Shown here: piece after piece, positions 49,848-60,670 of the stretch | Layout of the letters: each line of letters starts with the position of its first letter | Numbering within the stretch: the stretch's first letter is position 1 | DNA from: Microbacterium sp. MYb62 | GTDB lineage: Bacteria; Actinomycetota; Actinomycetes; Actinomycetales; Microbacteriaceae | Direction of reading: 5' to 3' | NCBI RefSeq assembly: GCF_002979475.1 | Contig: NZ_PCOY01000008.1 | Coordinates: 105,628 to 169,627, forward strand | DNA: 64,000 nucleotides | The notes under the pieces: model-generated | What the model saw: only the letters and a program-made list of their open reading frames with translations | Database searches by the model: none | Told to the model about the DNA's origin: nothing | Made by a program: the position numbers and the translations under genes

Positions 49848-52736
49848 ATGCCTCCTTCCGCGCCGAATGCCGCGATGGTCGGCCGCGTGGCCGAGCTCGA
49901 CGAGGTGCGCCGGTCGTTCGCCGGGGTGCGCGACGGCGTGCCAGCGGCCCTGCTCGTCGAGGGCGAGGCCGGGATCGGCAAGTCGCGGCTGCTGCGCGAG
50001 TTCGCCGCCGAGATCGCCCAGACCGCCGACGTGCACGTGGGCTGGTGCCTCGATCTCGGCGCTTCGCGCACGCCGTACGGTCCGCTCACCGGCATCCTCC
50101 GCTCGATCGTCACGCACATGGGCGTCGAACGGGTGCGCGAATCGGTCGGGGTTGGCGCCGAGGCGCTCGGCATGCTGCTCCCCGAACTCGTCGACTCCCC
50201 GACCGACCGCGATCGCACGAGTCCGGAGCGCCTCCGCGACGCGATCGCCTCCCTCATCGAGGCGGCGGCCGAACGCGCCCCCCAGGTCCTCGTGGTCGAA
50301 GACCTGCACTGGGCGGATGAGTCGACCCTCGCCATCCTCTCCTTCCTGTTGCGCGCGCTCGGGCGCGGCCGCATCCTGCTGCTCATCACCTGCCGCACCG
50401 ACGACGTGCGCCGCGGCGATGCCGTGAGCCGTTTCATCGGCGAGGCCACCAGGGCCCGTCTGCTCGAGCGCCTCACCCTCGCCAGACTCGATGAAGACGC
50501 GGTGCGCGAGATGGCCGAGCAGATCATCGGCCATCCCCTCACCGAGACCGCGCTCGGTCGCATGCAGGAGAGGGCGGAAGGCGTCCCCTTCTTCATCGAG
50601 GAGATCGCGGGGTGCGCGAGCGGCCCCCTCCCCGACGGGCTGCGCGACCTTCTGCTCGCTCGGTTCGACCGGCTCGGCGACGACGCGCGTCACGTCGTGC
50701 AGGTCGTCTCCGGCGCCGAACGCCCGCTGACCCATCCCCTGATCACGCGCCTCGGCGACCTTCCGGAACAGCGGCTCGACGAGGCGATCCGCGAGGCGAC
50801 GCGCAGCGGCATCCTCGTGGTGGTCGACGACGACTACCGGTTCCGGCACGCCCTCCTGCGCGAAGCCGTGCACGACGATCTGCTTCCGGGTGAGCGGGCG
50901 CGCCTGCACCGCGCCTACGCCGAGACGCTCGAGGCGCAGTGCGCGGGTTCCGACAGCGGTGATGCCGCTGCGCTCGCGTACCACTGGCAGCTCGCGCAAG
51001 ACGATCGGAAGGCCCTGATCGCCGCCGCCGACGCGATGCGCCACGCGAAGGCGCAGTATGCGTTCGCGAGCGCTGCCCGCTTCGGTGAACTGGTGCTCGA
51101 ACTGTGGCCGCTCGTGCCCGATGCGGCGGCGGCGGCGCGGGTCGAACGCATCGATCTGCTTCTCGTGCTCGGCTCGATCCTGCGCAATGCGGGTGACGGC
51201 GAGCGTGCGCTGACCGTCACGAACGTCGCTCTCGCAGAGGTCGATCCCGAGACGGTCGAGCCGAGACTGCATGCGCGACTGCTGCGCAACAAGGCGCTCT
51301 ACCTCGTCAATCTCGGCCGTCTCGGGGCGATCCCGCTGCTGCAGCAGGCGCTCGACATCGCCGAGGAGCATGTCGACGATGAGGTCTTCCGCGCCGAGCT
51401 GCTCAACCGGCTCGCGAGTCGCCACATGATCGCCGGTGATCGGCAGGAGGCCATCCGGCTCGCCGATGAAGCGGAGCGCGGAGCGGCCGAGGCGGAGTCC
51501 ACGGACCAGCTGTCGATCGCGGCCAATGTGCGCGGGGGATCGTTGGCGCACCTGGGCGAGGTCGAGGCGGGCGTTCGGGAGTACGAACGAGCCCACCTGC
51601 TCGCGACCGGATCCGATGCCGAGATGAGATACCGGGTGAACTACTCGGATCTGCTCACGCTGCTCGGCCGCTACCGCGAGGCGGTCGAGGTTGCGGAGCA
51701 AGGCCTGCGGCGGGCACGAGAGCTCCGTGTCGAACGCACCTCCGGCTCGATCATGGCGCAGAACATGGTCGTGCCGCTGCTCGAACTCGGCGAGATCGAC
51801 CGGGTCGAGGAGATGCTGTCGCGCGACTTCGTGCAGGGGACGCTCCGTGTCTTCCGCATGTACATGAGCATGACACGCGTGCGTGTACTCGCGTGGCGTG
51901 GTCGCTCGGCCGAGGCCGCGGAGATGTTGAAGGAGTGGCTGCCGGCGTTCGAGGAGACGGGCGTCTCGGAGCGACAGATCTGGTACGACCGGGTGATGAT
52001 GACGGTCGCGGTGGCGGAGAGCGCGGGAGACCTTCGCGGGGCGCTCGACGCGATCCTCGAGATGCTGCGAGACGACAAGCCCGCACTGCTGCACCAGCGT
52101 CGCCTGCTGCTGGAGGCCGGGGCGATCATCGCTGAGCTGCGCGCCGAGGGGGCCGACGTCACGACCGCATCCGTCGCGATCCGCGCCTCCTGGATCGCAC
52201 AGCCGGAGCAGTTGCAGCAGGACGCCTGGTCGACGATCCTCGATGCGCTGCTCGACCCGCGACCGCACGCTCTCGACGACGCACTGCACCGCGCCGACGG
52301 CGACGACGTGCCGGTCACGTTCCGTGTCGTCCTCCGGCTCGAACGAGCGCGGATGCAGGTGCACGAGGGCGATCGTGTCGCGGCGTCGACCATGCTCGCC
52401 GAGGCGGCCGAGATCGCCGAGAGGCTGGGGCACGCGCAGCTGCAGGCTGCTGTCGCGCGGTTCGCCACCGACGCCGGACTCGGGTTCCGCGCACCTGCCG
52501 TGTCCTCGGCCGGCGCCGACCTGCTCACCGCGAGGGAGCAGCAGGTGCTCGATCTCATCGCCGAGGGCCTGAGCAACAGGCAGATCGGCGAGCGCCTGTT
52601 CATCAGCGTCAAGACCGTGAGCGTCCATGTCTCGGCCGTGCTGCGCAAACTCGGTGTCAGCACACGCACCGAGGCAGCGCTTCTGCAGAAGAATCCGACG
52701 TTCAGTGCTACTCGTCAGCCTGTCGTGGTAGCGTGA
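49848..52736 (+). CDS. Large LuxR-type (LAL) transcriptional regulator
   Basis: 962 aa. An N-terminal AAA ATPase has Walker A EGEAGIGKSRLL and Walker B VLVVEDLHWADEST. A long tetratricopeptide-like helical middle follows, then a C-terminal LuxR helix-turn-helix with LTAREQQVLDLIAEGLSNRQ and ISVKTVSVHVSAVLRKLGVS. This is the MalT/LAL layout, where ATP and an inducer drive oligomerisation. ATG 49848 precedes MPPSAPNAAMVGR; GTGG-type sites upstream are weak. Its targets are unknown. Confidence 0.9.
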   Translation: MPPSAPNAAMVGRVAELDEVRRSFAGVRDGVPAALLVEGEAGIGKSRLLREFAAEIAQTADVHVGWCLDLGASRTPYGPLTGILRSIVTHMGVERVRESVGVGAEALGMLLPELVDSPTDRDRTSPERLRDAIASLIEAAAERAPQVLVVEDLHWADESTLAILSFLLRALGRGRILLLITCRTDDVRRGDAVSRFIGEATRARLLERLTLARLDEDAVREMAEQIIGHPLTETALGRMQERAEGVPFFIEEIAGCASGPLPDGLRDLLLARFDRLGDDARHVVQVVSGAERPLTHPLITRLGDLPEQRLDEAIREATRSGILVVVDDDYRFRHALLREAVHDDLLPGERARLHRAYAETLEAQCAGSDSGDAAALAYHWQLAQDDRKALIAAADAMRHAKAQYAFASAARFGELVLELWPLVPDAAAAARVERIDLLLVLGSILRNAGDGERALTVTNVALAEVDPETVEPRLHARLLRNKALYLVNLGRLGAIPLLQQALDIAEEHVDDEVFRAELLNRLASRHMIAGDRQEAIRLADEAERGAAEAESTDQLSIAANVRGGSLAHLGEVEAGVREYERAHLLATGSDAEMRYRVNYSDLLTLLGRYREAVEVAEQGLRRARELRVERTSGSIMAQNMVVPLLELGEIDRVEEMLSRDFVQGTLRVFRMYMSMTRVRVLAWRGRSAEAAEMLKEWLPAFEETGVSERQIWYDRVMMTVAVAESAGDLRGALDAILEMLRDDKPALLHQRRLLLEAGAIIAELRAEGADVTTASVAIRASWIAQPEQLQQDAWSTILDALLDPRPHALDDALHRADGDDVPVTFRVVLRLERARMQVHEGDRVAASTMLAEAAEIAERLGHAQLQAAVARFATDAGLGFRAPAVSSAGADLLTAREQQVLDLIAEGLSNRQIGERLFISVKTVSVHVSAVLRKLGVSTRTEAALLQKNPTFSATRQPVVVA

Positions 52737-52810
52737 CAGAGCGCGCGTGTCGGATGTTCCGATTCGGCGTAGGCCGTGTAAACGGCTAAGTCAACAGAAA
52801 GTAGAAACAC

Positions 52811-53014
52811 ATGGCCACTGGCACTGTGAAATGGTTCAACGCGGAAAAGGGCTTCGGCTTCATCGCTCCCGATGACGGCTCGGACGACCTCTTCGCCCAC
52901 TACTCGGCTATCGCCGGCTCCGGTTTCAAGGAGCTCCGCGAGAACCAGAAGGTCGAATTCGACGCTGAGCGTGGCCCCAAGGGCATGCAGGCGGCGAACA
53001 TCCGCGCTCTCTGA
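52811..53014 (+). CDS. cspA: Cold-shock protein
   Basis: 67 aa, the full length of a single cold-shock domain. [20 protein letters not shown] carries RNP1 (KGFGFI), and [10 protein letters not shown] carries RNP2. It binds single-stranded nucleic acid and melts RNA structure. A 74-base leader separates it from the LuxR stop, and a strong terminator follows, so it is transcribed alone. Codon use is biased to preferred codons, as expected for an abundant protein. Confidence 0.95.
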   Translation: MATGTVKWFNAEKGFGFIAPDDGSDDLFAHYSAIAGSGFKELRENQKVEFDAERGPKGMQAANIRAL

Positions 53015-53032
53015 GCGCGCGCTGACTTCCTG

Positions 53033-53068
53033 AAACCGGTCGGATCCTCACGGATCCGGCCGGTTTTT
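53033..53068 (+). terminator. Rho-independent terminator of cspA
   Basis: AAACCGGTCGGATCC pairs with GGATCCGGCCGGTTT around TCAC with one G-T pair, and the stem runs into a T tract, 19 bases after the cspA stop. It is the most typical terminator in the window. Confidence 0.92.
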
Positions 53069-53129
53069 CGTGTACCCGTGGTGGGTATCACGGTCGCGAT
53101 CCCGGAGTGAGGTGCCCCTAACCTCCGTG

Positions 53130-53150
53130 TTAGATTAGGCCAGGCTTACC
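53130..53150. promoter_or_regulatory. DtxR/IdeR-like iron box
   Basis: TTAGATTAGGCCAGGCTTACC resembles the consensus TTAGGTTAGGCTAACCTAA, mainly in its left half; CCTAACCT lies just before it (53117-53124). It is 58 bases before the siderophore binding-protein gene, so iron repression of that operon is inferred. Confidence 0.65.
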
Positions 53151-53207
53151 AAAGACACGACGCATCTCACGCGTCGATGCCCCACCCCGAACCCGAAGGG
53201 AACGCCT

Positions 53208-54236
53208 GTGCGCACCTCTCGAATCCTCGCCATCGGCGCGGCTGCTGCACTCGCCGTCGGCCTGTCCGCTTGCGCGTCCTCCACCCCGGAGTCGACTTCG
53301 ACGGTCGGCGGCAACCCCGCCTCCGCAGATGCCTTCCCCGTCACGGTGGAGCACGCCTATGGCGAGACCACCATCTCCGAGAAGCCCGAGCGCATCGCGA
53401 CGGTCGCCTGGGCGAACCACGAGGTGCCGCTGGCGCTCGGCATCGTCCCGGTCGGCATGAGCAAGGCCAGCTGGGGCGATGACGACGACAACGGTGTGCT
53501 GCCCTGGGTCGAAGAGAAGCTCGACGAGCTGGGCGCCGAGACGCCGGTCCTCTTCGACGAGACGGACGGCATCGACTACGAGGCCGTGGCAGACACCGAG
53601 CCCGACGTGATCCTGGCCGCCTACTCCGGTCTCACCCAGGAGGAGTACGACACCCTCTCCAAGATCGCGCCGGTCATCGCCTATCCCGAGGTCGCCTGGG
53701 GCACCTCGGTCGACGACATGATCGAGATGAACTCGAAGGCACTCGGCCTCGAGGATGAGGGCGAAGCACTGATCGACGACCTGCACGCCGATGCCGAGAA
53801 GGCGCTCGAGGCGAACAGCGTGCTGAAGGACAAGAAGGTCCTGTTCGCATACCTCGACCCGGCCGACCTGAGCCAGATCGGCTACTACACGGCGATCGAC
53901 ACGCGTCCCGGATACCTCCACGACAACCTCGGTCTGCCGTTCCCGTCGATCGTCGAAGACACCGCAGACACCGAGAAGTTCGACCTGACGGTCAGCGCGG
54001 AAGAGGTCGCGAAGTTCGCCGACGTGGACCTGTTCGTCACCTACGGCGACGACTCGCTCATCCCTCAGCTCCAGGCCGACCCGCTGCTGTCGAAGATCCC
54101 GGCCATCGCCGAGGGCCGCATCGCGATCCTCCCCAACGCGACGCCGGTCGCCGCGTCCGCGAACCCGTCGCCGCTGTCCATCCCGTGGGGCCTCAGCGAC
54201 TACCTCGCACTCCTGGCTGCACCGCTCGCTCCGTAG
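53208..54236 (+). CDS. Iron-siderophore ABC substrate-binding lipoprotein
   Basis: 342 aa. Signal peptide with lipobox LSAC (Cys22). VTVEHAYGETTISEKPERIA, VPLALGIVPVGMSKASWG and EPDVILAAYSGLTQEEYDTL are typical of FecB/FepB-like siderophore binders. GAAGGGAACGCCT precedes the GTG. It starts a five-gene operon of binding protein, two permeases, ATPase and siderophore reductase, behind a DtxR/IdeR-like box. It probably binds a ferric hydroxamate or catecholate. Confidence 0.93.
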   Translation: MRTSRILAIGAAAALAVGLSACASSTPESTSTVGGNPASADAFPVTVEHAYGETTISEKPERIATVAWANHEVPLALGIVPVGMSKASWGDDDDNGVLPWVEEKLDELGAETPVLFDETDGIDYEAVADTEPDVILAAYSGLTQEEYDTLSKIAPVIAYPEVAWGTSVDDMIEMNSKALGLEDEGEALIDDLHADAEKALEANSVLKDKKVLFAYLDPADLSQIGYYTAIDTRPGYLHDNLGLPFPSIVEDTADTEKFDLTVSAEEVAKFADVDLFVTYGDDSLIPQLQADPLLSKIPAIAEGRIAILPNATPVAASANPSPLSIPWGLSDYLALLAAPLAP

Positions 54237-54269
54237 CCGTTCGATCCGCGTCCGCGGAGTGAATCCTCA

Positions 54270-55319
54270 GTGACCTCAGCAACAGCCATCGCCCCCGCGC
54301 CGGGTGCCGCAGACCTGCGGCGCCCGGTGCTGGTGCGAACCATCTGGCTCCTCGTCGGAGTCGTGGTGCTCGTCGTCCTCAGCATCCTGTCGATCTCGTT
54401 CGGCGTGCGCGCGGTCTCGTTCGACGACATCGTCGCGGCCCTCACCGGCCACACCGACACGATCTCCCAGGCCGCGATCGTCAAGCGCATCCCGCGCACC
54501 GTGCTCGCCCTCCTCGTCGGTGCCGCGCTCGCTCTCTCCGGTGCGACCATGCAGGCCGTGACACGCAACCCCATCGCCGACCCCGGCATCCTCGGCGTCT
54601 CGAACGGGGCCTCGCTGGCCGTCGTGTGCGGCATCGCCTTCTTCGGGCTCAGCAACCCCTACGGGCAGATGGGGTTCGCGATCGCCGGAGCCGGGATCGC
54701 CGCCGTGTTCGTCTACGCGGTCGGATCACTCGGACGTGGTGGCGCGACGCCGCTCAAGCTCGCTCTCGCCGGAGCCGCGACCTCCGCCGCCTTCGCCTCG
54801 CTGATCAGCGCCGTCATGCTGCCCCGCGTCGACCTGCTGCAGACGTTCCAGTCCTGGCAGATCGGCGGTGTCGGCGGTGCGGAGTGGCCGCGTATCGCCC
54901 TCACTGCGCCGGTCCTCGCGGTCGGCGCTCTCATCTGCTTCCTCTGTTCCCGCGGCATGAACTCCCTCGCCCTCGGCGACGAGATGGCCAAGGGCCTCGG
55001 GGAGAACGTGTTCCGCACGCGCATGATCTCCGCCCTGGGTGCGGTGATCCTCGCGGGTGCGGCGACGGCGATCGCCGGGCCCATCGGCTTCGTCGGCCTC
55101 ATCGTCCCGCACATGTGCCGGATGCTGGTGGGCACCGATCACCGTTGGCTGCTGCCGTTCTCGGCCATCGCCGGCGCGGCGCTGCTGACCGCGAGCGACA
55201 TCGTCGGCCGTGTGATCGCCCCGTCGTCGGAAGAGATCCAGGTCGGCATCATCACCGCCATCATCGGCGCCCCCTTCTTCATCTGGATCGTCCGTCGGCA
55301 GAAGGTGCGTGAGCTATGA
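54270..55319 (+). CDS. Siderophore ABC permease (FecCD)
   Basis: 349 aa, about nine or ten membrane helices. LALSGATMQAVTRNPIADPG and GPIGFVGLIVPHMCRMLVGT are the FecCD signatures. The GTG at 54270 follows the binding-protein stop by 33 bases. It forms a heterodimer with the next permease. Confidence 0.93.
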   Translation: MTSATAIAPAPGAADLRRPVLVRTIWLLVGVVVLVVLSILSISFGVRAVSFDDIVAALTGHTDTISQAAIVKRIPRTVLALLVGAALALSGATMQAVTRNPIADPGILGVSNGASLAVVCGIAFFGLSNPYGQMGFAIAGAGIAAVFVYAVGSLGRGGATPLKLALAGAATSAAFASLISAVMLPRVDLLQTFQSWQIGGVGGAEWPRIALTAPVLAVGALICFLCSRGMNSLALGDEMAKGLGENVFRTRMISALGAVILAGAATAIAGPIGFVGLIVPHMCRMLVGTDHRWLLPFSAIAGAALLTASDIVGRVIAPSSEEIQVGIITAIIGAPFFIWIVRRQKVREL

Positions 55320-56398
55320 GCACGACCGAGCGCACCGAGCACACCCTCGACCGCGCCGACGAGCCGGCATCCGCCCGGGTCGCGCGCATCGTCGCGGGCC
55401 GTCGCGCGCGCCACCGCCGCCACGCGATCGCGACCGTCGTGCTCGGCATCCTGCTGCTGGTGCTGTTCACGGTCGCCCTCATGGTGGGCAACACGTTCTA
55501 CTCGCTCGACGAGGTGATCCGCGTGATCCTCGGGGAGACCGTTCCCGGCGCCTCGTTCACGGTCGGCGACCTGCGCCTGCCGCGGGCGGTGCTCGCGGTC
55601 CTCACCGGGATCGCGTTCGGCATGGCGGGTGTGTGCTTCCAGACGATGCTGCGCAACCCGCTCGCCTCGCCCGACATCATCGGCATCTCGAACGGCGCCG
55701 GGGCTGCTGCGGTCTTCGGCATCGTCGTGCTCTCGGCGAACGGGCCGGTCGTATCGCTGCTCGCCCTCGGCGGTGCCGTCGTCACCGCCTTCGCGATCTA
55801 CCTGCTCTCGATCAAGGGCGGCTTCGCCGGCACCCGCCTGATCCTGATCGGCATCGGTGTCGCCGCGATGCTGCAGAGCGTCATCTCGTACATGCTGTCG
55901 CGCGCCGCGAACTGGGACATCCAGACCGCGATGCAGTGGCTGACCGGAAGCCTCAACAACGCCTCTTGGGAGCGTGTGCTGCCGATGGCGATCGCCGCGG
56001 TGATCATCGTGCCGCTGATGCTGTCGCAGGGTCGCGCACTCGGCGCTCTCCAGCTCGGCGACGACTCCGCGGCCGGTCTCGGCATCCGGGTGAACGCCAC
56101 GCGCCTGCTGCTCATCCTCGGCGCGGTCGCCCTGCTCGCGTTCGCGACGGCAGCGACCGGTCCGATCGCGTTCGTCGCGTTCATGGCCGGTCCCATCGCC
56201 GCCCGCATCACGGGTCCCGGGGCCAACCTGCTCCTGCCCTCGGCGTTCGTCGGCGCCGTGCTCGTTCTCGGCGGCGACCTGATCGGCCAGTTCGCCTTCG
56301 GCACCCGCTACCCCGTCGGCGTCATCACCGGCGTGGTCGGCGCGCCGTACCTGATCTACCTGCTCATCCGCACCAACCGCTCCGGGGGTTCGCTATGA
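55316..56398 (+). CDS. Siderophore ABC permease (FecCD), partner
   Basis: 360 aa. A cytoplasmic N-terminal tail of about 40 residues precedes the helices. FGMAGVCFQTMLRNPLASPD and TGPIAFVAFMAGPIAARITG are the conserved blocks. The ATG overlaps the first permease stop. It completes the membrane channel of the siderophore importer. Confidence 0.93.
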   Translation: MSTTERTEHTLDRADEPASARVARIVAGRRARHRRHAIATVVLGILLLVLFTVALMVGNTFYSLDEVIRVILGETVPGASFTVGDLRLPRAVLAVLTGIAFGMAGVCFQTMLRNPLASPDIIGISNGAGAAAVFGIVVLSANGPVVSLLALGGAVVTAFAIYLLSIKGGFAGTRLILIGIGVAAMLQSVISYMLSRAANWDIQTAMQWLTGSLNNASWERVLPMAIAAVIIVPLMLSQGRALGALQLGDDSAAGLGIRVNATRLLLILGAVALLAFATAATGPIAFVAFMAGPIAARITGPGANLLLPSAFVGAVLVLGGDLIGQFAFGTRYPVGVITGVVGAPYLIYLLIRTNRSGGSL

Positions 56399-57195
56399 CC
56401 GTCTCGCACAGCCTGTCCGCCGAAGGGGTGACGCTCGCCTACGGCGACCGCACGATCATCGACGGCCTCGACCTGCAGATCGCCCCCGGGCGGATCACGA
56501 CCATCGTGGGAGCGAACGGATGCGGCAAGTCGACGCTGCTGCGCTCGCTGGCCCGTCTGCTGTCGCCGAGCGACGGACAGATCGTGCTCGACGGCAAGTC
56601 GGTGCACGCCCGCCCCACCAAGGAGGTCGCACGCATCCTCGGCCTGCTCCCGCAGTCTCCCGTCGCACCGGAAGGCATCGCTGTCGCCGATCTGGTCGGC
56701 CGTGGACGGCACCCGCATCAGAAGATGCTCGCCCGGTGGAGCACGCACGACTACGAGGTGGTGGCGGACGCCCTCGACGCGACCGGCATCTCCGACCTCG
56801 CCGACCGCAGCGTCGATGAGCTCTCGGGGGGCCAGCGGCAGCGCGTCTGGATCGCGATGGCCCTCGCGCAGGAGACCGACATCCTGCTGCTGGACGAGCC
56901 GACCACGTTCCTCGACGTCGCGCACCAGGTCGAGGTGCTCGACCTGCTCACAGACTTGAGCGTCTCGCGCGGGACGACCATCGTCATGGTGCTGCACGAT
57001 CTCAACCTCGCAGCCCGCTACGCCGACGAGTTGGTCGCCATGAAAGACGGTCGGGTGCACGCGACGGGCGTCCCGCAGGACGTCGTCACCGCCCAGCTCG
57101 TCGAAGAGGTCTTCGGCCTCGCCAATCAGATCACCATCGACCCGGTCTCCGGCAAGCCGATGGTCACACCCATCGGGAGGCATCATGTCCGTTGA
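56395..57195 (+). CDS. Siderophore ABC transporter ATP-binding protein
   Basis: 266 aa. Walker A GANGCGKSTLLR, signature LSGGQRQRVWIAMA, Walker B DILLLDEPTTFLD and H-loop LHDLN are intact, and PHQKMLARWSTHD is typical of the FepC/FhuC group. The ATG overlaps the permease stop, and the gene end overlaps the reductase start by 11 bases. Confidence 0.94.
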   Translation: MTVSHSLSAEGVTLAYGDRTIIDGLDLQIAPGRITTIVGANGCGKSTLLRSLARLLSPSDGQIVLDGKSVHARPTKEVARILGLLPQSPVAPEGIAVADLVGRGRHPHQKMLARWSTHDYEVVADALDATGISDLADRSVDELSGGQRQRVWIAMALAQETDILLLDEPTTFLDVAHQVEVLDLLTDLSVSRGTTIVMVLHDLNLAARYADELVAMKDGRVHATGVPQDVVTAQLVEEVFGLANQITIDPVSGKPMVTPIGRHHVR

Positions 57196-58147
57196 GACGA
57201 CCACGACCGAGCGTCCGACCTACATCCTCACCCGTGCCGAGGTGCGAGCCGTCGTGCGCGTCTCGCCCTCGTTCGTGCGGGTGACCTTCGGCGGAGACGA
57301 GCTGTTCGAGTTCTGCACACCAGGTGAGGTGTTCGACAGCCGGATCAAGCTGGTCTTCCCTCCGGCCTCCGGCCTGCTCCCGGCGCTCGACCGGTCATCG
57401 GACGACTGGTGGCAGTCGTTCCTCGCGGTACCAGAGGAGGAGCGCGGATCCATGCGCACGTACTCGGTGCGGGACGTGCGCGACGACCCCGACGCCGGCA
57501 CCGAGGTGGACGTCGACTTCGTCCTGCACCTCGAGCCGGGTCTGACGGGGCCCGCGTCGCTGTGGGCGAGCCAGGCCGCGGTCGGGCAGGAGCTCTACCT
57601 GGTCGGACCGCGCCGCGGCGTGGACGTCGAGGCTCATGGAGGCGCCGAGTTCGCCCCCGGCACCGCGTCTTCGGTCGTGCTCGCGGGTGATGAGACGGCA
57701 GCTCCGGCGATCGCCCGCATCCTCGAGGACGCCCCCCGCGACCTGCGCGGCGTCGCGTTCATCGAGGTGCCCTCTCCCGCCGACATCCTGCGCATCGACG
57801 TGCCCTCCGGTGTCGAGGTGCACTGGCTGCCGCGCGACGCCGGTGAGCCGCACGGGCTCCGACTGATCCCCGCTGTGCTCGGATACCTCGGCGATGCCGA
57901 CGCCGCGGACGAGATCCGCGTGAAGGACATCGACGGCGAGGACCTGCTGTGGGAGACGCCGGACTACTCCGGACTCGGCGAGGACATCGCCGCAGCGGAG
58001 GCCCCGGCCGAACGCTACTTCTGGATCGCGGGGGAGAGCGGCGTGGTCACCACTCTGCGCCGCCACCTGGTCAAGGACCTCGGCATCGACCGTGGGCAGG
58101 TGGCCTTCATGGGCTACTGGCGCCGCGGTGTCGCGATGCGCGGCTGA
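57185..58147 (+). CDS. Siderophore-interacting FAD protein (ferric reductase)
   Basis: 320 aa, ViuB/YqjH type. RTYSVRDVRDD holds the FAD-binding RxYS motif, ASQAAVGQELYLVGPRRGV and VVLAGDETAAPAIARILEDA follow, and FWIAGESGVVTTLRRHLVKD and FMGYWRRGV end the SIP domain. It releases iron from imported ferric siderophore by NAD(P)H-dependent reduction in the cytoplasm. It ends the iron operon. Confidence 0.93.
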   Translation: MSVETTTTERPTYILTRAEVRAVVRVSPSFVRVTFGGDELFEFCTPGEVFDSRIKLVFPPASGLLPALDRSSDDWWQSFLAVPEEERGSMRTYSVRDVRDDPDAGTEVDVDFVLHLEPGLTGPASLWASQAAVGQELYLVGPRRGVDVEAHGGAEFAPGTASSVVLAGDETAAPAIARILEDAPRDLRGVAFIEVPSPADILRIDVPSGVEVHWLPRDAGEPHGLRLIPAVLGYLGDADAADEIRVKDIDGEDLLWETPDYSGLGEDIAAAEAPAERYFWIAGESGVVTTLRRHLVKDLGIDRGQVAFMGYWRRGVAMRG

Positions 58148-58220
58148 GTGCGGCTTCACGCGGGGGTTCTCGCAGGTCCACTCCGTGGCGGATGCGGGTG
58201 GGGGACGCCGCGACGCAGGA

Positions 58221-59138
<918 letters not shown>

Positions 59139-59213
59139 TCACCTGGTTACCGAAACCGTTCGGGAGTGTCAACCCCGATGCGTCCGGAACCCGTCACACG
59201 TAGCGTGCGAGCC

Positions 59214-59998
59214 ATGGAATCACGCACGAACGGCATAGGTCGTCAGTCGCTGGTCATCGCAGCAGCGACATTCATGGTGATCGCGGCCGCCATCGGCGCG
59301 GGAGCCTTCGGCGGAGCATCCGTCGACGACCTGCAAGACGGCGCGCTCTCCGCTCAGGGGTCGTACCTCGCGCCGGCGGGTCCGGCGTTCTCGATCTGGT
59401 CGCTCATCTACCTCGGCCTGATCGCGTACACCGTGTGGCAGGCGTTCCCGGCGCAGCGGCAGGACCCCCGTCAGCAGGCCGTCGGTGGGTGGATCGCGGC
59501 ATCGATGGTGCTGAACGGCCTGTGGCTGGTGACCGCACGATATCTGACGCTGTGGCTCACCGTCGTCGGGATCGCGCTGCTACTGGCCGTGCTCGCGCGG
59601 GTGATCGTGGTGCTGGGCCGGTTCCCCGCCCGCACTCTCGCGGATCGCATCCTCACCGATGGTGCGAACGGGCTGCACTTCGGCTGGGTCACGATCGCGA
59701 CGGTGGCGAACACGGCCGCGTGGCTGACGCAGATCGCCCCGGAGAGTTGGGCGCAGGCGGCGGATGCCTGGGCCGTCGCCGTGCTCGCCGTCGTCCTGGT
59801 GATCGGAGCAGCCACCGCGTGGATCACCGGACGCATCGCCCCCGCCCTCGCGACGGCCTGGGGCTTGGCCTGGCTCGCCGTCGGACGCCTCACCGGAGAG
59901 CCCGAGAGCGTCCCGACCGCCATCACCGCGATCGTCGTCGCCGTCGTGCTGGTGCTGGTCGCGGTCGTCGCATCGCTGCGCCGCCGTCGTGCCGCACC

Positions 59999-60017
<19 letters not shown>
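59214..60017 (+). CDS. TspO/MBR-like membrane protein
   Basis: 267 aa, longer than core TspO (about 160 aa) with seven to eight hydrophobic segments. PAGPAFSIWSLIYLGLIAYT with VWQAFP matches the tryptophan-rich sensory protein signature (PxWxFxxxW-like). TspO binds tetrapyrroles and is tied to stress; here it belongs to the longer actinobacterial branch of uncertain role. The 3' end overlaps the convergent kdpE by 19 bases. Confidence 0.8.
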
Positions 60018-60666
<649 letters not shown>

Positions 60667-60670
<4 letters not shown>
